This document shows positions 26,566 to 34,213 of a stretch of DNA of 64,000 bases, in pieces; position 1 is the stretch's first letter, and each line of letters starts with the position of its first letter. A model generated the notes under the pieces. That model saw only the letters and a list, made by a program, of their open reading frames with translations. It did not search any database and was not told the DNA's origin. A program made the translations under genes and the position numbers. This DNA comes from Salinispora tropica CNB-440. Lineage in GTDB: Bacteria; Actinomycetota; Actinomycetes; Mycobacteriales; Micromonosporaceae. The stretch lies in the NCBI RefSeq assembly GCF_000016425.1, contig NC_009380.1, forward strand, positions 3,352,144 to 3,416,143, in the 5' to 3' direction.

Positions 26566-27285
26566 GTGGGCAGCACTTCGGAGCACCAGACGCCGACACC
26601 GGAGCCGGAGTCCCTCACCGACCTACTCGGCGGGCGACGTGGCGCGATCGACGCCACCGTGCCGCCGGTGGCGTTCGCGGCCGGCTGGCTCCTCGGCGGC
26701 GAGTCGCTACCGATCGGGGTCGGCGCGGCGCTGGTGACCGGCGCGGCGGTGGCGGGATGGCGATGGCGTCGTGGGCATCGCCCACGGTCGGTGCTGGTGG
26801 GCCTGCTCGCCGTCTGCGTCGGCGCGCTGATCGCGCTTCGGACCGGACGAGCCGAGGACTTCTTCCTGGTGCAACTCGTCGCGAACGCCGCGAGCGCGCT
26901 CGCCTGGATGGTCAGCATCGTGATCCGCTGGCCATTGCTGGGAGTGGTCGTCGGCGCCGTGTTGCGACAGCGGACCCGGTGGCGCCGGGACCCGGCGCTA
27001 CTGCGGGCGTACAGGCTCGGCAGTTGGGTCTGGACCGCCAGCTTCCTGCTCCGGGTAGCGGTCTTCCTGCCGTTGTGGCTCGGCGGCCAGGTGGTCGCGT
27101 TGAGCGTGGCCCGGGTAGCGCTGAGCTGGCCGTTGGTAGCCGCCGTCCTCGGCGTGAGCTGGGTGGTGGTGCGCCGTTCACTGCCGGCCGACCATCCGGG
27201 GCTACGGCATCCGGTGCTGCCGGGTGAGACATCGGCGCAGGCCGTGCAGGTGCCACAGCGCGATTCGGCGGGCAGCCCAGGTTAA
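26566..27285 (+). CDS. DUF3159 family membrane protein
   Basis: A 239-residue membrane protein of the actinobacterial DUF3159 family. The N-terminal LTDLLGGRRGAIDATVPPVAF and the later RTGRAEDFFLVQLVANAASAL segment are typical, with about five to six helices. The GTG at 26566 sits after GGGAGGGAAGCAA, so I prefer it to the longer start at 26494. In many actinobacteria such genes lie near DUF3710 and TrkA genes, but none are here. Function is unknown. Confidence 0.85.
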   Translation: MGSTSEHQTPTPEPESLTDLLGGRRGAIDATVPPVAFAAGWLLGGESLPIGVGAALVTGAAVAGWRWRRGHRPRSVLVGLLAVCVGALIALRTGRAEDFFLVQLVANAASALAWMVSIVIRWPLLGVVVGAVLRQRTRWRRDPALLRAYRLGSWVWTASFLLRVAVFLPLWLGGQVVALSVARVALSWPLVAAVLGVSWVVVRRSLPADHPGLRHPVLPGETSAQAVQVPQRDSAGSPG

Positions 27286-27296
27286 GGGCAATAAGG

Positions 27297-27326
27297 GAGA
27301 GGCCGCCACGGGGGGAGCGGCCTCTC
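27297..27326 (+). terminator. Hairpin terminator after DUF3159 gene
   Basis: GAGAGGCCGC and GCGGCCTCTC form a perfect 10-bp stem with a 10-base loop, 11 bp after the stop codon. Confidence 0.85.
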
Positions 27327-27505
27327 CGGTGACGTACATTACCCCGTCGGGTTCAGCTCCGCGTTCCCGGGGGGCCACTTATTTTGGCCATTTTGCAGAT
27401 TGGGCAAACTCCGGCCAATCGGGCGACTCTCGGATCGTCACGCCTCCTCTCGCGTCCGCCCAGCGACCCCGGGGCACAATGTCCGGTTCTATCCCCAATC
27501 TATGC

Positions 27506-30406
27506 TCAATCGTTCGGGAAGAGCCGTCCGAAGTCCGCGTACGCCATCGCGACATCAGCCTGAGCCCAGAACCGGTGGTAGCGGAACGTCGGCTCGGCGC
27601 CGCCATCCAGATACGCCTGGACCTTCGGCCAGTCCGGATCGTTGAGGTAGAACGACCGGATCTCGACGAAGCTCCGGCCCGCCTCGATCACGTCGCCGTT
27701 GGGCATCGTGCCCGTCCAGCCCGGCGGCAGGTAGAGGCCCTGCCCGGTGCTGGCGTCGTAGACATCGTCGAAGCGCTCGTAGTCGCCCCGCTTCTCCACC
27801 GTCGACACACCCAGGGCATCGCTGGCGGCGTGCAACGCGTCCAACAGCCCCTTGGCGGTGGTCTTCGCGGTCACGTTCCCCGACCTCGCCGCGTATGCGA
27901 TCAAGGTCCGGGCATAGGCCGCGGCGGCGCCGACGTCCTGGCCGGTCTCGGTCACCTCGACGTGCAGGTCGGTGTTCGGCTCCGGGTTGGTCGGGTTCCA
28001 CGTGTTCGGCTGGCCCGTCCAGGTGAGTTCGGCCGGTATCGACCAGTCGGCGCCCAGCCTGGTGTTGGCGATCGCCCACGGCACCCACCTGTCCAGCAGC
28101 GCCTCGGCCCGGGCGTCACCGGTCTCGAGGTACAACTCGGCGATCCGGTGCATCGACCAGACCTGCATGCCGAACCACTGGTTCGACGGCGGGTCGTGGT
28201 AGACGGGCTTCTCGTCGTAGAACATGCCGTAGAAGGTCGGCGTGCCCGCGGGCGGTTGCGCGTACCGGCCGCCCCAGCTGTTGGTCGCGCCACCGGCGAT
28301 CGCGCCCTCGGCGGACTGAAGCCAGGTATACAACTCCAGCTGCCGTTCCAGACTCCGGGCCCAGTCGGTGGTCGCGCTCGGCGACCGCGGCTCGAGTTCC
28401 GGCACGGTGGTCAACGCCCAGGCCGCGAAGGGGTTCTGGTAGCCGAAGTGGTTGTGGCTGGAGCCGATCCGCCACGACCAGTTCTGACCCGACTCGTACG
28501 CGCCGCCCCAGGCGTAGTACCAGGACAGCAGGTAGTGCGCGGACTCCCGGCCACTGCCGGCAGGGCAGGTGGACGCCCCGACACAGTTGCCGATCTGCTT
28601 GAAGTACTTGTCGAACATCGCGTACCGCAGGTAGTCGCCCAACTTGGCGGCCTTGGCCACGGTGGCCGCCACCTCCGCGGCCCTTCCCTGCTGTTTGGCC
28701 CAGGTCAGCGCCCAGTACGCGGCCTGCACCGCCCGGGCGTCGGCGTCCGGCGCGTTGGTGTACTTCCACTGCTGAGCCGGCGCGTTCTGCTCCTGGACGG
28801 AGATGTCCAGGAAGCCGTACTGCCCGCCGTGGGTGAAGGTCTCGCAGGACGGCTGCGGGACGGTCTCCCAGACCGACTCCTGCTGCCCGCGCTGGAAGGT
28901 GTTGATGTACGCCGGCCGGGTGGTGCCGTCGCCGCACCGACCGAAGCCGTAGGTGTTGTCCACGTCGAGCAGCCAGTGCATGCCGTAGATGTCACCGGTG
29001 CCGTAGGTGGACTGGAGTTCACCCCGCAACGGGTCCTGGCCGACCGGGACGCTCGGTTGCAGTTGCGCCGGGTACTGGCTGGGCAGGTCGTACTCGGCGG
29101 CGTACTGCGCGGTGCCGGAAGCACCCGCGGTGGGTTGGTCGGCGGAGGAGGGGATGATGTAGTTCTCCAGCACCGTCCAGGCGTTGGTGAACGGTGCCCA
29201 GTCCTCGGTCACCCGGCCGTACTGCGCCTCCAGCCAGAGCCAGAAGCTGAACGCCTCACTCGTGGTCTCGTGGCCGTGGTCCGGCGCCTCGACGATCAGG
29301 GTCTCGATGGAGTGGTACGGCACCCCCTCGGAGCTGAAGTACCCGGAATTCTTGATCTTTCCGTACTGGGTGAGGAACCGCGCGACGTACTCGTTGTCGC
29401 CACCGGGAGTGTCGTTGTCAATCTCCGTCGCGGTGATCGTCAAGGCGGCGAGACCGGCGGCGGAGGCGGTGATCGTCGCGCTGCCCCCGGCGGTGTCGGC
29501 ATCCTCGGCCGCCGACACGGTCACGTCGACACCGGTGTTCCAGTTCCCGGTGGTCAGCGTCAGCGAGGTGGGGGCGACGGTGAGGTCGGGGTCACCGGTC
29601 CGGCCGAGGCTCACCAGGACGTCCGCAGCCGGTGCGGCACTCAACGTCAGCGTCACGGTGGCGCTGCCACCCTCCGGTACGCCCACCGTGGCGGGGGTGG
29701 CGACCAGCTGCGGGCCGGAGGCGGGCGCGACGGTGAAGAACTGCTCCGCGATGGCGCTGAGCCCGGTGTCGTCGTACGCCTTGGCCTGCACGATGTAGGA
29801 GCCGGCCGGTAGGCCCGGCAGAGTGTACGCGTACGGAGCGGTGGTGTCGGTGTTGACCAGCAGGCCGTTGCGATAGAAGTCGACCCTGCTGATACTCCCG
29901 TCCGGGTCGCTGGCGGTGGCCGTCAGCGGCACGTCGGCCGGCGCCTCGAAGGGCCCGGCCGGCACGTTCAGCGAGACCGTCGGCGGCTGCTGGACACCAC
30001 CGCAGGGGACGCCGTTGACGGAGAAGGAGGTCGGGTCGGCGTTGGTACCGCTGTACGCGGCGTTGAAGCCGATCTGCGCGGTGCCGCCGGTGCCGAGGTT
30101 GCCGTTCCACGACTCGTTGGTGGCGGTGACGTCGTTGCCGCTCTGGCTCCAGCTCGCCGACCAGCCGTGGGTGATGGTCTGGTTGCCGGCGAAGGCAAAC
30201 CGCAGGGTCCAGCCCGTGATCGGGTCACCGAGATTGGTGAGGGTGATGTTCGCAGTGAAGCCGTTGCCCCAGTCGTTGGTCGTGTAGACCACGTCGCAGG
30301 CCGGCGCGGCCGACGCGGCCTGCGCGGGTAAGGTCGCCCCGCCGGCTACCGCCAGCACCGCCGCGGTGACTGTCGCCCAGCGGCGGCGTCGGTTCATGGG
30401 TCTCAT
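27506..30406 (-). CDS. Secreted GH48 reducing-end cellobiohydrolase with CBM2
   Basis: A 966-residue processive exocellulase releasing cellobiose. After the signal peptide (ending QAASA) come a CBM2 (CDVVYTTNDWGNGFTANITL to NGVPC, about residues 36-135), a bacterial Ig-like domain (PPTVSLNVPAGPFEAPADVP, about 140-230), a Calx-beta-like domain (TPATVGVPEGGSATVTLTLS, about 235-325) and the GH48 catalytic domain. The GH48 acid is the Glu in HGHETTSEAFSFWLWLEA, and HWLLDVDNTYGFGRCGDG is a family hallmark. The ATG at 30406 follows GAGGAGACACC. A CebR-type box lies about 230 bp upstream. It pairs functionally with the GH9 endoglucanase and the GH1 beta-glucosidase next to it. Confidence 0.96.
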   Translation of the reverse strand: MRPMNRRRRWATVTAAVLAVAGGATLPAQAASAAPACDVVYTTNDWGNGFTANITLTNLGDPITGWTLRFAFAGNQTITHGWSASWSQSGNDVTATNESWNGNLGTGGTAQIGFNAAYSGTNADPTSFSVNGVPCGGVQQPPTVSLNVPAGPFEAPADVPLTATASDPDGSISRVDFYRNGLLVNTDTTAPYAYTLPGLPAGSYIVQAKAYDDTGLSAIAEQFFTVAPASGPQLVATPATVGVPEGGSATVTLTLSAAPAADVLVSLGRTGDPDLTVAPTSLTLTTGNWNTGVDVTVSAAEDADTAGGSATITASAAGLAALTITATEIDNDTPGGDNEYVARFLTQYGKIKNSGYFSSEGVPYHSIETLIVEAPDHGHETTSEAFSFWLWLEAQYGRVTEDWAPFTNAWTVLENYIIPSSADQPTAGASGTAQYAAEYDLPSQYPAQLQPSVPVGQDPLRGELQSTYGTGDIYGMHWLLDVDNTYGFGRCGDGTTRPAYINTFQRGQQESVWETVPQPSCETFTHGGQYGFLDISVQEQNAPAQQWKYTNAPDADARAVQAAYWALTWAKQQGRAAEVAATVAKAAKLGDYLRYAMFDKYFKQIGNCVGASTCPAGSGRESAHYLLSWYYAWGGAYESGQNWSWRIGSSHNHFGYQNPFAAWALTTVPELEPRSPSATTDWARSLERQLELYTWLQSAEGAIAGGATNSWGGRYAQPPAGTPTFYGMFYDEKPVYHDPPSNQWFGMQVWSMHRIAELYLETGDARAEALLDRWVPWAIANTRLGADWSIPAELTWTGQPNTWNPTNPEPNTDLHVEVTETGQDVGAAAAYARTLIAYAARSGNVTAKTTAKGLLDALHAASDALGVSTVEKRGDYERFDDVYDASTGQGLYLPPGWTGTMPNGDVIEAGRSFVEIRSFYLNDPDWPKVQAYLDGGAEPTFRYHRFWAQADVAMAYADFGRLFPND

Positions 30407-30631
30407 GCGCGGTGTCTCCTCGGACCAGGCCGGAGCCGAGACTCCGGCGGGGTGCCTGGCCGTTCTTCCTGCGCTGGACGAGGCACCCGGGTTAAGGACC
30501 CCCGGCCAAGGCCGGGGCCGGTGACGTGGCGTGGACGGGTGCCCATCCACGTCGGGGTGCCGCACCGGACTTCCGGCTGCCCTCGGCCCCGCGCTCCCGC
30601 GACGGCGGCTCAACCATCAGCTTGCCATGCC

Positions 30632-30645
30632 TGGAAACGCTCCCA
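30632..30645 (-). promoter_or_regulatory. CebR/LacI-type box before GH48 gene
   Basis: TGGAAACGCTCCCA has 12 of 14 matches to the CebR operator and lies 226 bp upstream of the GH48 start, within the divergent GH48/GH1 intergenic region. Confidence 0.6.
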
Positions 30646-30737
30646 CAAGCCTCAACCGATCAATAGAGTCGGATGTTTCAATTTTGTTAAGGCGCTTTCA
30701 CGAAGACATTACGAGCCGTTACAGTCACACCAATCGC

Positions 30738-30751
30738 TGGGAGCGCTTCCA
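30738..30751. promoter_or_regulatory. CebR/LacI-type box in GH48/GH1 intergenic region
   Basis: TGGGAGCGCTTCCA has 13 of 14 matches to the CebR operator. It lies roughly midway in the 734-bp gap between the divergent GH48 and GH1 genes and may serve either. The rest of this gap shows no coding sequence that I can support. Confidence 0.65.
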
Positions 30752-31092
30752 CGCGACTCCCACGAGGACCACCCGGCCCCGACCCCGAATCGGGGCCGGG
30801 GAGCCGAGGGCTGGCAGCGGGCCAACCTGGATGCCGCCGCCACCCCTCCGCACAGTGGAAGGAGGTGAGTCCACAAGCCACTCGCGTGACCCGGCTCCCC
30901 CAGACACGCGCAAGCGGACGCCATCGTCCGACCCAACGTGTCCAGCACCGATGGGGGCGGGGGCTGCCCTCCCCCGCCCCCATCTCGGCCGCCGAGACGG
31001 GCACGAAGCGTGCACCTGACTCCACGCACTGCCTGGAATCCCCTCGCTCCCGGACTCCCGCCGGGAGGGCCAGAGGGGTATTCTGTCAGCAT

Positions 31093-31106
31093 TGGGAGCG
31101 CTCCCG
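31093..31106 (+). promoter_or_regulatory. CebR/LacI-type box before beta-glucosidase
   Basis: TGGGAGCGCTCCCG has 13 of 14 matches to the CebR operator and lies 35 bp before the ATG of the GH1 gene, a position able to block transcription. Confidence 0.8.
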
Positions 31107-31140
31107 GGCCGCTTCAGAACTAACAGAGGAGACTCCCCCG

Positions 31141-32532
31141 ATGTCGACACACCCCCGACAGCAGCCGCTCCCCCACGCCGCTTCCCCCGACAGCCTGGAG
31201 CGTAAGCCGGCGGGCACCCTGCGCTTCCCGCCCGGCTTCGGCTGGGGAGCCGCCACCTCCGCCTACCAGATCGAGGGCGCGGCCAAGGAGGACGGCCGGG
31301 GCGAGTCAATCTGGGACACCTTCAGCCACACCCCCGGGCGGGTCCACAACGGCGACACCGGTGACATCGCCGCGGACCACTACCACCGCTACGATGCGGA
31401 CCTCGACCTCATGGCCGAGTTGGGCCTGCGCAGCTACCGGTTCTCCATTGCCTGGCCTCGCATCCAGCCCGACGGCACCGGTGCGCCCAACCAGCGCGGG
31501 CTGGACTTCTACCGCCGTCTTCTCGACGGGCTACACGACCGCGGCATTCAGCCGGTGGCGACGTTGTTCCACTGGGACCTTCCCCAGGCACTCCAGGACC
31601 GGGGCGGCTGGGAGTCCCGGGAGGTCACCCACCGCTTCGCCGACTACGCCGACCACGTCTTCCGGGCTCTCGGGGACCGGGTGCCGACCTGGCTCACCAT
31701 CAACGAACCGAAGACCGTCGTGCAGAACGGCTACCTCTCCGGCCACCACGCCCCCGGTCACCAGGACCCGCAGGCCGCGTATCTGGTCGCGCACCACCTG
31801 CAACTCGCGCACGGATTGGCCGTCCGGGCGTACCGGGCCCTCGGTGGGACCGGTCGCATCGGTCCGGCGTTCAACCTGCACCCGTGCTACCCGGCCGACT
31901 CCTCCCCCGGCACGACCGAGGCCACCTGGCGCTACGACGGCTACGAGAACCGGCTCTACCTCGACTCGACGCTCACCGGTCGCTACCCCCAGGACGTTCT
32001 CGACGACCTCGGCCCAGACCACCGCATGGTCCGCGGCATCCACGACGGCGACCTCGACATCATCTCCGCCCCCGTTGACCTACTGGCGGTGCAGTACTAC
32101 ACCCCGTACTACGTCACCGCCGCGGGCACCACCGTACGGCGCTGGCCCACCTCCGAGGCCTCCTGGCAGCAGATCTACCCCGAGGGCATGTACGACATCC
32201 TCACCCGGGTCACCCGGGACTACGGCCCGATCCCGCTGACCGTCACCGAGAACGGCCTGCCCACCCCCGACACCCTCGCCGCCGACGGGACGGTCGACGA
32301 CGGCGAGCGGATCCAGTTCCTCCGGGACCATCTGGCCGCCGCGCACCGCGCCATCGCCGATGGGGTACCGCTGGAGAGCTTCCACGTCTGGTCGCTGCTG
32401 GACAACTTCGAGTGGGCCGAAGGCTACGACCAGCGCTGGGGGCTGGTGTACGTGGACTACCCGACCCAACGCCGCGTGCCCAAGCGCAGCGCACACTGGT
32501 ACCGCGAGGTGATCGCGGCCGGCGGGTTCTGA
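31141..32532 (+). CDS. bglC: GH1 beta-glucosidase
   Basis: A 463-residue cytoplasmic family 1 glycosidase that splits cellobiose to glucose. It starts the fold at FPPGFGWGAATSAYQIEGA. The acid/base Glu is in TWLTINEPKTVVQNGYL and the nucleophile Glu in IPLTVTENGLPTPD; the substrate-binding LLDNFEWAEGYDQRWGLVYVDY is intact. There is no signal peptide, so cellobiose must be imported, but no cebEFG transporter is in the window. The ATG at 31141 follows AGGAGACTCCCCCG. The CebR-type box 35 bp upstream supports cellobiose induction, as for Streptomyces bglC. Confidence 0.95.
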   Translation: MSTHPRQQPLPHAASPDSLERKPAGTLRFPPGFGWGAATSAYQIEGAAKEDGRGESIWDTFSHTPGRVHNGDTGDIAADHYHRYDADLDLMAELGLRSYRFSIAWPRIQPDGTGAPNQRGLDFYRRLLDGLHDRGIQPVATLFHWDLPQALQDRGGWESREVTHRFADYADHVFRALGDRVPTWLTINEPKTVVQNGYLSGHHAPGHQDPQAAYLVAHHLQLAHGLAVRAYRALGGTGRIGPAFNLHPCYPADSSPGTTEATWRYDGYENRLYLDSTLTGRYPQDVLDDLGPDHRMVRGIHDGDLDIISAPVDLLAVQYYTPYYVTAAGTTVRRWPTSEASWQQIYPEGMYDILTRVTRDYGPIPLTVTENGLPTPDTLAADGTVDDGERIQFLRDHLAAAHRAIADGVPLESFHVWSLLDNFEWAEGYDQRWGLVYVDYPTQRRVPKRSAHWYREVIAAGGF

Positions 32533-32593
32533 CCGCGGGGCACGGCGCACGCCCCACGTCGAGGGCAGTTCAACGGAGCCGGTGGCGCGGAAG

Positions 32594-33979
32594 TCAGGAA
32601 GGAGCGGTCAGCTCGCCGGTCCGGTCTAGATCGGCGACCCCGGCCGCGTCACCGATCCGACCGAGTGCCACCAGCGCCGCGCCGATCGCGCCGATCTCCG
32701 GGTTCCGCTGATGCCAGACCGGCCGGGGAGCTAGGGCCACGGCGAAGGCCCGGCGCCACCACTCGGAGGCCACCATCGCCCCGCCACCCAGGACCACCTC
32801 GACCGGTCGCGAGTCCAGCTCGGACTCCAGAACGGCCAGGTCCACCGCGACCAGTTCACTCAGCCCCCGCATCAGGCCGGCCAGAATCTCCACGGCGGTG
32901 GTGCCGAAGCCGAGGCCATTCACCGCTCCGGAACCCGCCAGAGCCAGTCCGGGCGGCCGGTCGCCCCCGAAACAGACGTTCGCCGCCGGCCCGCCACCGA
33001 CGACGGGCACCCGGGCCAGGGCCGCGTTCAGCTCGGCCCGGTCGGGGAGCCGCAACTCCCGGTTGGCCCAGGCGAAGAGATTGCCACCGGCGGAGTATGC
33101 GGTACCGGTGACGATGTGCCGCTGGTCAACCCGGTACCGCCAGAGGCTCGGTGCCAGCCGGGGCAACGGCTCCCCCGGCACGACGGCCCGCACCACCCGG
33201 ACCGCCGCCGAGGTGCCCACCGTAATCGCCGCCCGTCCCGGATCAACACAGCCCGAACCAACGTTTGACGCGGCGCCGTCGCCTATCGGGGCCGTCCACC
33301 GCGCCCCGGCCAGCGGAGGCCAGCGGCGCGCGTACTCCGCGCGCAGCCGACCATGCCAGCCCACCGGCGCCAACTCCGGCAACTCCCCCGGGCCGGTCTC
33401 GGCCAGCGCACACGCCTCCGGGTCCCATTCCATCGTGCCGAGGTCGAGCAGGCCGGTGCCGGAGGCCTGCGACACCGACATGGGGACCGGGTCCAGCAGC
33501 ACGCTGAGGGCGTACTCGGCCAGCCCGGCGAAGCGGATGGCGTGGTCACCGACTCGCGCCCGCAGCCAGGGCAACCGAACCGACCAGTAGCAGCGATGCC
33601 ACCAGGTGCCGGTGCGCTGGTGAAACTCCTCCGGGTCGGCCGGTCCGGGATGCCCGGACACCGGCGTCGGTCGGGTGTCCAGCCAGGTGAGCACCGGGCC
33701 GACCGGGGTGCCGTCGGCGTCGAGCGCGACCACCGAGTGCCACTGCGCGCAGGCCGCCACCAGTTCGACGCCGTCCAAATGCCCGTCAGCGGCCAACTCG
33801 TCCAGGCACTGCCCCAGGCAGGCGAGGTAGCCCTGCGCATCCAGCGTGCCGGCGCCGTCCTCGCCGACAGCGAGGTTCACCCGCCGCCGAGCCAACGCAC
33901 CGGGCAGCAGCCGGGCTGCCTCGTCGAGCACCAGGCCACGTACCGAGGAGGTACCCAGGTCCAGCGCGAGAATCGTCAT
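32594..33979 (-). CDS. FGGY-family carbohydrate kinase
   Basis: A 461-residue sugar kinase of the FGGY family. The phosphate-1 loop is ILALDLGTSSVRGLVLDE, the sugar-binding region includes WLDTRPTP, and the second nucleotide region has PIGDGAASNVGSGC followed by AITVGTSAAVRV. VVLGGGAMVASEWWRRAFA is the FGGY_C adenosine motif. It resembles gluconokinases and xylulokinases; the sugar cannot be fixed from the sequence. It is convergent with the beta-glucosidase with a 61-bp gap. The ATG at 33979 is chosen because the P-loop normally lies at the very N-terminus. Confidence 0.88.
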   Translation of the reverse strand: MTILALDLGTSSVRGLVLDEAARLLPGALARRRVNLAVGEDGAGTLDAQGYLACLGQCLDELAADGHLDGVELVAACAQWHSVVALDADGTPVGPVLTWLDTRPTPVSGHPGPADPEEFHQRTGTWWHRCYWSVRLPWLRARVGDHAIRFAGLAEYALSVLLDPVPMSVSQASGTGLLDLGTMEWDPEACALAETGPGELPELAPVGWHGRLRAEYARRWPPLAGARWTAPIGDGAASNVGSGCVDPGRAAITVGTSAAVRVVRAVVPGEPLPRLAPSLWRYRVDQRHIVTGTAYSAGGNLFAWANRELRLPDRAELNAALARVPVVGGGPAANVCFGGDRPPGLALAGSGAVNGLGFGTTAVEILAGLMRGLSELVAVDLAVLESELDSRPVEVVLGGGAMVASEWWRRAFAVALAPRPVWHQRNPEIGAIGAALVALGRIGDAAGVADLDRTGELTAPS

Positions 33980-34066
33980 CGTCGGACACGTTATCCGCCC
34001 GGTCGTCGGCCTGGCAGGTTGAAGCACACGCTTCCGCCCTCCGCGACGACCGCGTAGGGTGTGCCC

Positions 34067-34126
34067 ATGCTCGCGCACCTGCACCGCTGGTGGCCCGCCG
34101 ACCCGGCGGCCACACTACGCGCGTAG
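34067..34126 (+). CDS. trpL: Trp leader peptide (19 residues, tandem Trp)
   Basis: A short reading frame encodes MLAHLHRWWPADPAATLRA and ends at TAG, 87 bp before the anthranilate-synthase-type gene. Two consecutive Trp codons lie at 34088-34093. This size, position and tandem Trp are the hallmarks of a tryptophan attenuation leader, as described for Streptomyces trp genes. Confidence 0.8.
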   Translation: MLAHLHRWWPADPAATLRA

Positions 34127-34154
34127 CTTCACGCGGCCGCCCATCGAGGCGGCC
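34105..34154 (+). promoter_or_regulatory. Trp attenuator with alternative hairpins
   Basis: Three short segments can pair in two exclusive ways: GGCGGCC at 34105-34111 (within the leader peptide, 12 bases after the Trp codons), GGCCGCC at 34135-34141, and GGCGGCC at 34148-34154. A ribosome stalled at Trp would leave the first free to pair with the second. A ribosome at the stop codon would mask it, allowing the second-third hairpin with a 6-base loop. No U run follows, so termination may be of the actinomycete type or act on translation. Confidence 0.65.
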
Positions 34155-34213
34155 ATCGGTCTCGGACCGGCACCGGGCGCCCCGTCGGGTGGCACCGGAA
34201 CCGAGGAGACCCG

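Noticed and set aside
27224..29812. 862-residue open frame on the plus strand
   Set aside because: It is antisense to the GH48 gene, is Arg/Gly/Val rich and has no domain; it reflects GC-rich codon bias.
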